In this document: positions 26,695 through 33,761 of the stretch, in pieces | Layout of the letters: every line of letters begins with the position of its first letter | How positions within the stretch are numbered: position 1 is the first letter of the stretch | Assembly (NCBI GenBank): GCA_017544005.1 | Contig: JAFYEZ010000040.1 | Location: forward strand, 1 to 64,000 | DNA: 64,000 nt | Source of the DNA: Bacteroidales bacterium | GTDB lineage: Bacteria > Bacteroidota > Bacteroidia > Bacteroidales > UBA932 | Direction: 5' to 3' | Position numbers and translations under genes: made by a program | Notes under the pieces: generated by a model | What the model was told of the DNA's origin: nothing | Seen by the model: only the letters and a program-made list of their open reading frames with translations | The model's database searches: none

Positions 26695-28575
26695 ATGATT
26701 GTTTACAATAACACGAAAAAGCAGTTTGTCGATGATGTCAGAAACGATGTCATTGCAGACAAAATTTTGGAGTGCGTCCGACTCAAAGGTCTGAATGCCG
26801 GCCAGGACAAGGAGTTCAATTCCTGGCACAACTCGATGCAATTCATGCGAAATATTATCGATACCAATGAGATCGATGACGAGGTTGAGGTGGCAATCGA
26901 ATACAATATTCCGCACACATCCAAGCGTGTTGATTTTATTATCCTTGGTTCTGATACAGAGGGAAACAGTAATGTTGTTATCGTTGAGCTGAAGCAGTGG
27001 CAGAAAGCGGAAGTAGTCGATAATGACATGCACTACTGCGTGCGAACCTATGTCGGAAAAGCCGGCAATATCGTGGCGCACCCATCCTACCAGGCCTACT
27101 CGTATTCCCGGTTTATCCAGCTTTATTCTCAAACGGTTACCGATGAGCGGATCAGTCTCTACCCGTGTGCCTATCTGCACAACTACGAGCCTGAGTACAA
27201 GTCGGCTCTGACCGACAAGATTTACGAAGACTGGTATACGCGAGCACCGTTGTTCATCCGGGGCGAAGTTGCCGGCTTTTCGGAGTTTGTCAAGAAATAC
27301 ATCCGCAAGAAATCCATCCGGGGCGACCTGCCCTATATGATTGATGGTGGCCGTCTTCGGCCGACCAAAGCGCTGCAGGATTCTTTGGCATCCATGGTCA
27401 AGGGCGTTCCGGAATTCACGCTGCTTGACGAGCAGGTGGTCTGCTTTGACATGTGTCTTCGCACAATGCTGCAGTGCCGCGGAGATGGAAAGAAACGGAC
27501 TATTGTCATCCAGGGTGGTCCGGGTACAGGAAAATCCGTTCTTGCCGTCAACTTGTTAATGGAGTTCATTAACAGGGAGTTGAACACCAGCTATGTAACT
27601 AAAAACAGCGCGCCGCGAAACGCCTTCTTGTCACTTCTGACCCAGGCAAACGCCATGCGGATGGTGGAAATCAAGCAACTGTTCCGTTCCCCGTATGGTC
27701 TTTGCAACACGCCGGTGAATTCATACGATTGCCTGATTGTCGATGAGGCCCACCGCCTGGTCAAAAAAATGTATGGCGACTTCAAGGGTGAGAACCAGGT
27801 GAAAGAATGCATCAACGCGGCCCTCCTCTCCATTTTTATGATCGATGAGGACCAGGCCGTCACGACAAAGGATATCGGTTCGATCGAAGAGATTACCAAA
27901 TGGTGTAAGGAAATCGGCAGCACGCTGGTCATGCGTAAGGAGACGCAACTCGTTTCCCAGTTCCGCTGCAACGGGAGCGATGCTTATATTCAGTTCATAG
28001 ATAACCTGTTGCAGAAAAAACCGGAAACGGTTCCTGTCGATTTGACAGAGCTGAATTACGATTTCAAAGTGTTTGATGATCCGGTTCAGCTGCGAAATGC
28101 CCTGCGGGAAAAGAATCAAATCAACAACAAAGCCCGGATGGTTGCCGGATACTGCTACGATTGGAATGTCAAAAATCATCGCGGCGATTACGATATTTTC
28201 CTTTCCAACGGTTTCAAAGCGAAATGGAACCTGGCCGAAGACAATATCTGGGCAATTAATCCGAATTCTTTTGAAGAAGTCGGCTGTATTCACACCGCTC
28301 AAGGTCTTGAATTTGATTATGTTGGCGTTCTCATCGGAAAGGATCTCGCCTTTGACCCCACCTCCGGAAAAGTCGTGACCAACAAGGCCGCCATCTCCTT
28401 CGACGATAAATCTTCCGGCATCCGCACCGCCCCCGACGCCACCGCTCGCCGCCTGATTCTCAACACCTACAAAACCCTCCTCACCCGTGGCCAGAAAGGC
28501 TGCTACATCTACTGCGAAGACGAAGCTTTGAGGAAGTATATCAAGTGTTATCTTATTAATAACAAGGTCGATTAA
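26695..28575 (+). CDS. DUF2075 helicase-like protein with N-terminal PD-(D/E)XK nuclease motifs
   Basis: 626 residues. Residues about 60-140 carry a nuclease-like set: D80 in KRVDFII, E98-x-K100 in IVELKQW, and Q133-x3-Y137 in HPSYQAYSY, the QxxxY seen in RecB-type nucleases. Residues about 265-620 are a superfamily-1 helicase-like ATPase (DUF2075): Walker A GGPGTGKS (274-281), Walker B LIVDEAH (347-353), a motif with SQFRCNG, HTAQGLEFDYVGV (motif V) and TRGQKGCYIY (motif VI). A nuclease-helicase acting on phage or damaged nucleic acid is a reasonable inference. Translated together with the MazG-like gene (3-base gap). Codon use is more AT-rich than its neighbours. Confidence 0.85.
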   Translation: MIVYNNTKKQFVDDVRNDVIADKILECVRLKGLNAGQDKEFNSWHNSMQFMRNIIDTNEIDDEVEVAIEYNIPHTSKRVDFIILGSDTEGNSNVVIVELKQWQKAEVVDNDMHYCVRTYVGKAGNIVAHPSYQAYSYSRFIQLYSQTVTDERISLYPCAYLHNYEPEYKSALTDKIYEDWYTRAPLFIRGEVAGFSEFVKKYIRKKSIRGDLPYMIDGGRLRPTKALQDSLASMVKGVPEFTLLDEQVVCFDMCLRTMLQCRGDGKKRTIVIQGGPGTGKSVLAVNLLMEFINRELNTSYVTKNSAPRNAFLSLLTQANAMRMVEIKQLFRSPYGLCNTPVNSYDCLIVDEAHRLVKKMYGDFKGENQVKECINAALLSIFMIDEDQAVTTKDIGSIEEITKWCKEIGSTLVMRKETQLVSQFRCNGSDAYIQFIDNLLQKKPETVPVDLTELNYDFKVFDDPVQLRNALREKNQINNKARMVAGYCYDWNVKNHRGDYDIFLSNGFKAKWNLAEDNIWAINPNSFEEVGCIHTAQGLEFDYVGVLIGKDLAFDPTSGKVVTNKAAISFDDKSSGIRTAPDATARRLILNTYKTLLTRGQKGCYIYCEDEALRKYIKCYLINNKVD

Positions 28576-28645
28576 ATGGTTCAAAAGCGACATTCTTCAA
28601 CCATAATTACTGCCCGAAATTCTTGCTTTTGAGGAGAAAAATGCT

Positions 28646-28653
28646 TAACTTTA
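28646..28653 (+). promoter_or_regulatory. Possible -7 element of the fic gene
   Basis: TAACTTTA (one mismatch to TAnnTTTG) with a TTG 20 bases upstream (28623-28625) in the 101-base gap before fic. Weak evidence. Confidence 0.35.
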
Positions 28654-28676
28654 AGATGCTTAATATGGCTTGAAGC

Positions 28677-29507
28677 ATGCGTGTTTTTGAAGAATATATC
28701 CGGCAAGGAGAACCGGGGAGAAAAGAGAAAGCGGCCGCGTGGCAAACAGCCATCGGCCTTCAGGGTGTCGATGGCCTGAAACCTTCGGCATACCTGATTG
28801 ATACGGCCAAAAAGCACATTGAGGGAGACATTACCATTGCGGATGTCAAGCAGATGCTGGACACCTATTATAAGTCCAAAACCGCCCGGGCAGAAGTCGA
28901 GGACGAGAGGACCGAGGAAGCGGATAAGGTGTCGGCGCGCATAGAAGAGCTGCTTACGGAAAAATCTTTTTCATTCACACCTGAATACCTGGCAAGAATT
29001 CATCGGCATTTGTTTCAGGGAATATACAAGTTCGCCGGGCGGTATCGCGATTACGACATCACCAAACGAGAGTGGGTCTTGGAGGGCGATACGGTCCTGT
29101 ATGCCAGTGCGTCAATGATTTCTGAAACGCTGAACTATGACTTTTCCCAGGAAAAGCAGGTCAAGTATGCCGCTCTTGACATAGACAAAGCCATTGATCA
29201 TTTCGCCAAGTTTATTTCTGGGATTTGGCAGATCCATCCATTCGGCGAAGGAAATACGCGTACTACCGCCGTGTTTGCCATGAAGTATCTTCAGTCGTTC
29301 GGGTTTGAAGTGAAGGACGATATGTTTAAGGATCACTCCTGGTATTTCCGAAACGCCTTGGTGCGAGCCAATTATAACAACTATCCGAAAAAAGTCTCTG
29401 CGACAAACGAATATCTCGTGCGCTATTTCAGAAATCTGCTGCTGGGAGAAGACAACGCTCTCAAGAATAGGGATTTACAGATTTCATCGAAACCGGCAAA
29501 CGAATGA
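28677..29507 (+). CDS. Fic-domain protein (AMPylase-type toxin) with VbhA-like N-terminus
   Basis: 276 residues. The Fic core has the active site HPFGEGNTR (in WQIHPFGEGNTRTTAVF, near residue 186), close to the consensus HPFx(D/E)GNGR but with Thr for the second Gly. The N-terminal 65 residues (YIRQGEPGRKEK..., IEGDITIADVKQMLDTYY) resemble VbhA-like antitoxin helices that usually obstruct the ATP site. Fic enzymes transfer AMP or another nucleotide to target hydroxyls. Lying 101 bases after the DUF2075 gene on the same strand, it may be the effector of that cluster or an independent toxin. Its stop overlaps the next ATG (ATGA). Confidence 0.9.
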   Translation: MRVFEEYIRQGEPGRKEKAAAWQTAIGLQGVDGLKPSAYLIDTAKKHIEGDITIADVKQMLDTYYKSKTARAEVEDERTEEADKVSARIEELLTEKSFSFTPEYLARIHRHLFQGIYKFAGRYRDYDITKREWVLEGDTVLYASASMISETLNYDFSQEKQVKYAALDIDKAIDHFAKFISGIWQIHPFGEGNTRTTAVFAMKYLQSFGFEVKDDMFKDHSWYFRNALVRANYNNYPKKVSATNEYLVRYFRNLLLGEDNALKNRDLQISSKPANE

Positions 29508-29607
29508 ACACGGATCAACAGCTTGCCGAGGTCGCGGCCCGCATCACCCCGCTGCCACCCTGCCGAACATCTCCCTGCCCCGCTCGTTCTGGGAGGAGAT
29601 CTACTAG
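29504..29607 (+). pseudogene. Gene remnant fused by an internal deletion
   Basis: ATG at 29504 opens a frame MNTDQQLAEVAARI, which resembles the start of XRE-cupin type regulators. After about 16 codons the sequence shifts frame and ends ATLPNISLPRSFWEEIY with a stop at 29605-29607. The 104-base length is not a multiple of three, so it looks like the two ends of one or two genes joined after deletion. Parent family uncertain. Confidence 0.4.
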
Positions 29608-29623
29608 CGAGTCGGCAGCGAAT

Positions 29624-29893
29624 TTATTCTGTCACCTTGATCAAGGGCGCTCCCAGTGCCGATGAAATCTCTGCGATAGACCGAAGTGTGAGGTTCGGAA
29701 ATCCGGTGGTCCATCGCGAAACTAACGCATCGCTCTTGCCCATTTTTCGCGCGAGGTCGCGTTGCGTCATTTTCTTTTCTTTCAGGAGGCTATCGATTCT
29801 GGCAATGATGTCGGCAGATAATTGTACCTCAGACAATACACTCTGAGGCACAGCCGACACTCTCTCTTTGAACCAATCTTGTTTGTTTCTCAT
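29624..29893 (-). CDS. XRE-family helix-turn-helix regulator
   Basis: 89 residues from ATG at 29893 (MRNKQDWFKERVSAV). The helix-turn-helix occupies about residues 35-85: DIIARIDSLLKEKKMTQRDL, then KMGKSDALVSRW and LTLRSIAEISSALG. It resembles antitoxins of HigA/XRE type in Bacteroidota, but no toxin gene is adjacent, so it may be an orphan. The upstream extension of the frame was rejected because the -7 element (TACCTTTG on the minus strand, 29928-29935) lies inside it. Confidence 0.82.
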   Translation of the reverse strand: MRNKQDWFKERVSAVPQSVLSEVQLSADIIARIDSLLKEKKMTQRDLARKMGKSDALVSRWTTGFPNLTLRSIAEISSALGAPLIKVTE

Positions 29894-29927
29894 GTTGTTA
29901 GATTTGAAAAACAGAATTTTCACGAAG

Positions 29928-29935
29928 CAAAGGTA
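29928..29935 (-). promoter_or_regulatory. -7 promoter element of the XRE regulator
   Basis: TACCTTTG on the minus strand, 35 bases before the start at 29893. Confidence 0.6.
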
Positions 29936-30054
29936 AGAATAGTTTAACATAAAAGCTAAATACAGCGGCTCGTCGCAGTGGTCGGTCAATTTCTTGTTCA
30001 GGGGCTTGCAAGAATCGAAACAAGACAGTATATTTGCAGTACAATTAAGCGATT

Positions 30055-30195
30055 CTACGGATTCGTGCTGCGGGGGGAGCCCAGGCTCCCTACCGCTTTT
30101 TTATTGCGATATACAAGACGAATCGCCCCTTTTTCATAGACATACAGCTCCATCTCTTTCCGGAAAGAGCGGTCGTTCATCCGTTTTAATATCAT
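30055..30195 (-). CDS. Possible short basic protein or fragment
   Basis: A 46-codon frame from ATG at 30195 to TAG at 30055-30057, beginning MILKRMNDRSFRKEMELYVY and continuing through a basic strand-like stretch (IRLVYRNKKAVGS). The amino acid mix looks protein-like, but there is no recognised family and no promoter in a good position. It may be the end of a lost gene. The rest of 29990-30354 holds an 8-bp inverted pair (30181-30188 with 30204-30211) and the promoter of the next gene; nothing else seen. Confidence 0.3.
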   Translation of the reverse strand: MILKRMNDRSFRKEMELYVYEKGAIRLVYRNKKAVGSLGSPRSTNP

Positions 30196-30354
30196 ACTGA
30201 TGATAAAACGGTCAGAAGCCCCCTTTTATCAGCTATACAGCACTCGTTTTATGTTCCGAACTGCATAATGAAAGGCGGTTTTCGCAGGCCGGATAGCGAG
30301 ACTATCGCTAAAAACGCTTATCTTTATATGCTGATTATTAAAACTGTAAGCGAT

Positions 30355-30669
30355 ATGGTAGGAAAGTATCCCGTAGTTACCCTTTGCGGGAGCACGCGCT
30401 TCAAGGAGCAGTTTCTGGAGGCGCAGAAACGGCTGACCCTCGCGGGCCGTATTGTCATCAGCGTGGGGCTGTTCGGCCACAGCGGCGACGACGAAGTCTG
30501 GACCGAGGGCACCAAGGAGATGCTGGACGACATGCACAAGCGCAAGATCGACCTGGCCGACGGCATCTACGTGATCAACGTCGGCGGCTATATCGGTTCC
30601 AGCACGCGCTCTGAAATCGAATACGCCCGCGCGCACGGAAAAACCGTTGAGTATCTGGAAGAACCGTAA
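30355..30669 (+). CDS. Nucleoside 2-deoxyribosyltransferase-like protein
   Basis: 104 residues from ATG at 30355 (MVGKYPVVTLCGSTRFKEQF). It shows the short Rossmann-like fold of the deoxyribosyltransferase/TIR-like group: LCGSTRF (phosphate loop), a middle KRKIDLADGIYVINVGGYIGSSTRSEIEYA with the Asp and the catalytic-type Glu (SEIEYA), and HGKTVEYLE at the end. Members transfer or cleave N-glycosidic bonds of (deoxy)nucleosides or NAD-like ligands; this one is uncharacterised. The start follows an AAGCGAT leader; a TATCTTTA at 30320-30327 is a possible -7 element. Confidence 0.75.
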   Translation: MVGKYPVVTLCGSTRFKEQFLEAQKRLTLAGRIVISVGLFGHSGDDEVWTEGTKEMLDDMHKRKIDLADGIYVINVGGYIGSSTRSEIEYARAHGKTVEYLEEP

Positions 30670-30678
30670 GGCCAGGCG

Positions 30679-31200
30679 CTACTTTTCGTGCAGTTCCCAG
30701 CCCATGCGGCGGGCCATCTCTTTGGCAAAGGCGAGGTCCTTCTTCGGGACAGCGAGCGTGAACTCCCGCCGGTCGCCGTAGCGCTCTCCGGCGGCCGAAT
30801 CCATCAGCATCGCAGGCTCGGGCTGCTCAGACCCATAACCCTGCACCAGCGTTCCCGGCGGCACCCAGGGATGTTTGACGGCATCGCTGAGCGCCCGCTT
30901 CACGAATGCGTTGATGGAAATCCCCGCTTCTGCCGCCCGATTGGCGATGTCGCGGTGCGTGTCCGGCGCGATTCGCACGTTGAACGTACCCGTGTAGCTC
31001 TTCTCCGGCTTGCAATTGTGCTCCTCGCAGAAGATGAGGTAATCGTCCACCGCCTCGCGAAAGGCCGCAGTCAACTCTTTGACCGACTCGCCTTCGTAAT
31101 TGACGAGGCCTTCTATGCCTTCTATCTTGCCAAAAAACACCTTATCCGGTTCGCTATACGCGACCGATCCAATGTAGCCCTTGTACTTCAGTGTGTTCAT
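30679..31200 (-). CDS. hicB: HicB-family antitoxin with a C-terminal extension
   Basis: 173 residues. Residues about 1-65 are the degraded RNase-H-like HicB fold (LKYKGYIGSVAYSEPDKVFFGKIEGI, then AFREAVDDYLIFCEEH). Residues about 70-110 are a ribbon-helix-helix DNA-binding part (FNVRIAPDTHRDIANRAAEA). Unusually, about 60 residues follow, ending FTLAVPKKDLAFAKEMARRMGW, a pattern seen in separate small Bacteroidota antitoxins. HicB neutralises HicA and represses the operon. Its start overlaps the hicA stop by four bases. Confidence 0.85.
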   Translation of the reverse strand: MNTLKYKGYIGSVAYSEPDKVFFGKIEGIEGLVNYEGESVKELTAAFREAVDDYLIFCEEHNCKPEKSYTGTFNVRIAPDTHRDIANRAAEAGISINAFVKRALSDAVKHPWVPPGTLVQGYGSEQPEPAMLMDSAAGERYGDRREFTLAVPKKDLAFAKEMARRMGWELHEK

Positions 31201-31460
31201 ACATTCAGGTCTCCGTTAATCATTAATTCTTTAAGTAGCTGTTTAATAGCGTATTCCTTCAACTCCTTCTCGGGGTGAGGTCTGTGTAGAAAGACCGGGA
31301 TTCTTCCTTTTTTAAAAAAAAAGAGGATCCGCGATCCGGAAGTTTTGCCCTTGTTCGATTTCTCGTATCCGAACCAGGTCAACAATCTCTCTGCTTCATC
31401 AAACGTGAAGTCCTTCGGTAGACGCATCAGCCGCGCCACAAGCTTTTCCTTCGTCGTCAT
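31197..31460 (-). CDS. hicA: HicA-family mRNA interferase toxin
   Basis: 87 residues with the double-stranded-RNA-binding-like HicA fold. The N-terminal helix and strand (LPKDFTFDEAERLLTWFGY) precede the central SRILFFFKKGRIPVFLHRPHP, which contains the conserved His of HicA, and a C-terminal helix (LKEYAIKQLLKEL). HicA cleaves mRNA and tmRNA independently of the ribosome. First gene of the hicAB operon, controlled by the promoter-operator at 31465-31488. Confidence 0.88.
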   Translation of the reverse strand: MTTKEKLVARLMRLPKDFTFDEAERLLTWFGYEKSNKGKTSGSRILFFFKKGRIPVFLHRPHPEKELKEYAIKQLLKELMINGDLNV

Positions 31461-31464
31461 GGTG

Positions 31465-31488
31465 CAAAGGTAACTAAATTTTAGTTAC
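31465..31488 (-). promoter_or_regulatory. hicAB promoter and palindromic operator
   Basis: The -7 element is TACCTTTG on the minus strand (31465-31472). A perfect 19-bp dyad GTAACTAAATTTTAGTTAC (31470-31488) overlaps it and extends toward -33. This is the expected position for autorepression by the HicB ribbon-helix-helix domain. Confidence 0.75.
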
Positions 31489-31517
31489 ATCCAATTAATT
31501 TTGGAGTATTTTTGGAA

Positions 31518-31568
31518 ATATCGTTTGCGATATAAAATAAAGGTACTATATTTGTATCGTGAACGATA
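31518..31568 (+). promoter_or_regulatory. Promoter of gpx-ohrR with two operator dyads
   Basis: TTTG at 31524-31527 and TATATTTG at 31547-31554 form a full promoter with a 19-base spacer. ATATCG-TTTG-CGATAT (31518-31533) is centred on the -33 box, and TATCGT-GA-ACGATA (31555-31568) covers the expected transcript start. The two share the half-site TATCG. A repressor, most simply the OhrR encoded downstream, would block this promoter. Confidence 0.75.
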
Positions 31569-31605
31569 TAAATAACCCGCAAACAATACGAAAAACCATA
31601 CTACC

Positions 31606-32148
31606 ATGTCCAAGATCTACGATTTCAAAGCCCTGAACAATAGGGGTGCAGAAGTGAACTTCGCTGAGTTCGAAGGCAAAGTCCTGATGATTGTCAACAC
31701 CGCTTCCAAGTGCGGTTTCACCCCGCAGTACGACGGCCTCGAGGCCCTCTATCAGAAGTATAAAGAGGACGGCCTGGTCATTATCGGCTTCCCTTGCGAC
31801 CAGTTTGCGCACCAGGAGCCCGGCAGTAACGAGGAGATCGCTGAATTCTGCCGCCTGAACCACGGCGTCACCTTCCCGCTGATGGCCAAGACCGATGTCA
31901 ACGGTGCAAACGCAGAGCCGATCTTCGAATACCTCAAGACCCAGGCGCCCACCGAGGAGTACAACGGCCTGAAGGCGAAGGCTGCTGCCAAGATGTTCAA
32001 GACCATCAGCAAGAGCGTCGAAAAAGAGAGCGACATCAAGTGGAACTTCACCAAGTTCCTGATCAACCGCAACGGCACCATCGTCAAGCGTTACGCGCCC
32101 ACTACGACGCCCGACAAGATCGAGAAGGATATCGAGGAGATGCTCTGA
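31606..32148 (+). CDS. Glutathione peroxidase-family (thioredoxin-dependent) peroxidase
   Basis: 180 residues of the GPx family. The peroxidatic Cys36 lies in NTASKCGFTPQY, and the second block reads GFPCDQFAHQEPG (usually FPCNQF; Asn is replaced by Asp). WNFTKFL supplies the Trp-Asn of the catalytic tetrad. Bacterial Cys-type GPx enzymes reduce hydrogen peroxide and organic hydroperoxides, normally using thioredoxin. Its stop overlaps the ohrR start by one base (TGATG). The paired operators before it and the regulator after it mark a peroxide-response operon. Confidence 0.93.
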   Translation: MSKIYDFKALNNRGAEVNFAEFEGKVLMIVNTASKCGFTPQYDGLEALYQKYKEDGLVIIGFPCDQFAHQEPGSNEEIAEFCRLNHGVTFPLMAKTDVNGANAEPIFEYLKTQAPTEEYNGLKAKAAAKMFKTISKSVEKESDIKWNFTKFLINRNGTIVKRYAPTTTPDKIEKDIEEML

Positions 32149-32591
32149 TGAAGCCGCAGTTCAAGCTGGATAATCAGCTCTGTTTCAGGCTTTATACGGC
32201 TTCGCGCCTCATCACCCAGGCCTATCATCCCCTGCTCTCCGGGCAGGGGTTGACCTATCCGCAGTACCTGGTGCTGTTGGTGCTTTGGGAGCAGGATGCC
32301 CAGCCGGTGAACGATATTGCACGGCGGCTCTACCTGGAGACCAATACAGTGACACCGCTCCTCAAGCGGATGGAAGCCGCCGGCATTCTCACCCGCAGCC
32401 GGGGTGAACAAGATGCCCGCCAGATGATTGTATCGCTCACCCCCAAGGGCCGCGCGCTGCAGAAAAAGCTTGCCGATGTACCCATGGAAGTGGCCCGCGC
32501 CGTGGCCTGTCCCAGCGTCAATCCGGAGAGCGCTCCCGAACTTTATCGGATGCTGGACGATATGATTCAAAAACTTCATCAAGAATCATGA
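32148..32591 (+). CDS. ohrR: OhrR-type MarR repressor (organic hydroperoxide sensor)
   Basis: 147 residues. The reactive Cys12 lies in KLDNQLCFRLYTASR, the same context as the sensing Cys of OhrR, and the two Tyr residues that pair with the oxidised Cys are found in AYHPLL and LTYPQYLVLL. The winged helix reads ARRLYLETNTVTPLLKRMEA, followed by a wing GEQDARQMIVSLTPKG. Oxidation of the Cys by organic hydroperoxides releases OhrR from DNA. Here the target is probably its own gpx operon rather than an ohr gene. It is translationally coupled to gpx; the CDF gene follows 15 bases later. Confidence 0.9.
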   Translation: MKPQFKLDNQLCFRLYTASRLITQAYHPLLSGQGLTYPQYLVLLVLWEQDAQPVNDIARRLYLETNTVTPLLKRMEAAGILTRSRGEQDARQMIVSLTPKGRALQKKLADVPMEVARAVACPSVNPESAPELYRMLDDMIQKLHQES

Positions 32592-32606
32592 ATTAAAAAA
32601 TAATTT

Positions 32607-33710
32607 ATGGATCGTACAAAGCAGATTATCCGAACCAGCACAATTGGAATAATAGCAAACGTTTTTCTCGCTGGTTTTAAGGCACTTGTAGGGTTGCTTG
32701 CCCACTCGGTGGCTATCGTGCTCGATGCCGTGAACAACCTGAGTGATGCCCTCTCGAGCGTCATTACCATCGTTGGCACCAAACTCTCCGTGCGTCCGGC
32801 AGACCGCAAACATCCCTTCGGTTACGGCCGCGTGGAGTACTTTACGGCCATCATCATCGCCGTGATTGTCCTCACCACGGGTATCACCTCCCTGATCGAA
32901 TCCATCAAAAAGATCATTACCCCGACGCAGCCGGAATACACAACAGTCACGCTCATCGTGATCATCGTGGCCATCTTGGTCAAGATTCTGCTGGGCCTCT
33001 ATGTCCGCCGGCAAGGTAAGAAGTTGGAAAGTGATGCGCTGGTGGCTTCGGGTTCCGATGCGCTGTTCGATGCTGTGATCACGCTGGCGACCCTGGTTTC
33101 CGCGGGCATCATGCTCATCTGGGGTGTCTCGCTGGACGGCTGGCTCGGCGCGCTGATCTCCGCGGTCATCATCAAGGCGGGCGTGGAGATGCTCTCTTCG
33201 CCTGTTAATCAGCTACTTGGCGAACGCGCTTCCGCTGCCCTGGTGCATGAAATCAAAGAGGAAATCCTGGCCTACGACGAGGTGCAGGGGGTCTATGACA
33301 TCATCTTGCACGGCTACGGTCCGAACCTTTCCATCGGTTCGCTGCATATTGCCGTGCCGGATACGATGACGGCCCACCGCATCCACGGTCTTACGCGCCA
33401 GATTTCGGAACAGATGTACGCCCGTCACGGAATCGTGATGACGGTGGGCGTCTATGCCAACGCGGAGGGCGATGCGGAACAGGCCAAGCTGCAACAGCTT
33501 GTTACAGAAACGCTTGCCGGCGAAGAGCATATCCTGCAGGTGCACGGTTTCTATTGCTATGACGATGGCGTGCGCGTCTCGGTGGATATCGTACCGGATC
33601 TCACCGTGACGGACGATCACGCTTTCATCTGCCGGATGAAAGAAAAGTTGCAACCGCTCCTGCCGGGCCGGGAAATCAGCATCGTCATAGACCATAATTA
33701 TTCTGAATAA
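32607..33710 (+). CDS. Cation diffusion facilitator family transporter
   Basis: 367 residues, longer than the usual 300. About six transmembrane helices (15-205) contain the metal-site segments NNLSDALSSVI near 34-44 and SGSDALFDAVI near 148-158. The cytoplasmic C-terminal ferredoxin-like domain (about 210-290) contains the GVYDIILHGYGPN and HIAVPDTMTAHRIH blocks. An additional 70 residues (YANAEGDAEQ to the end) form a partial second domain of similar type. CDF proteins exchange Zn, Fe, Mn or Co for protons. Co-transcription with the peroxidase operon suggests iron or manganese export linked to oxidative stress, but this is an inference. Confidence 0.92.
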   Translation: MDRTKQIIRTSTIGIIANVFLAGFKALVGLLAHSVAIVLDAVNNLSDALSSVITIVGTKLSVRPADRKHPFGYGRVEYFTAIIIAVIVLTTGITSLIESIKKIITPTQPEYTTVTLIVIIVAILVKILLGLYVRRQGKKLESDALVASGSDALFDAVITLATLVSAGIMLIWGVSLDGWLGALISAVIIKAGVEMLSSPVNQLLGERASAALVHEIKEEILAYDEVQGVYDIILHGYGPNLSIGSLHIAVPDTMTAHRIHGLTRQISEQMYARHGIVMTVGVYANAEGDAEQAKLQQLVTETLAGEEHILQVHGFYCYDDGVRVSVDIVPDLTVTDDHAFICRMKEKLQPLLPGREISIVIDHNYSE

Positions 33711-33738
33711 AACTCTTGCATATTTTTTTAGAAATGAT

Positions 33739-33746
33739 TACCTTTG
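33739..33746 (+). promoter_or_regulatory. -7 promoter element of the SSPEG-AraC module
   Basis: TACCTTTG, 16 bases before the ATG at 33762. It overlaps an upstream in-frame ATG at 33744, which is therefore unlikely to be used. Confidence 0.65.
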
Positions 33747-33761
33747 AATGTTTCAAAATCC

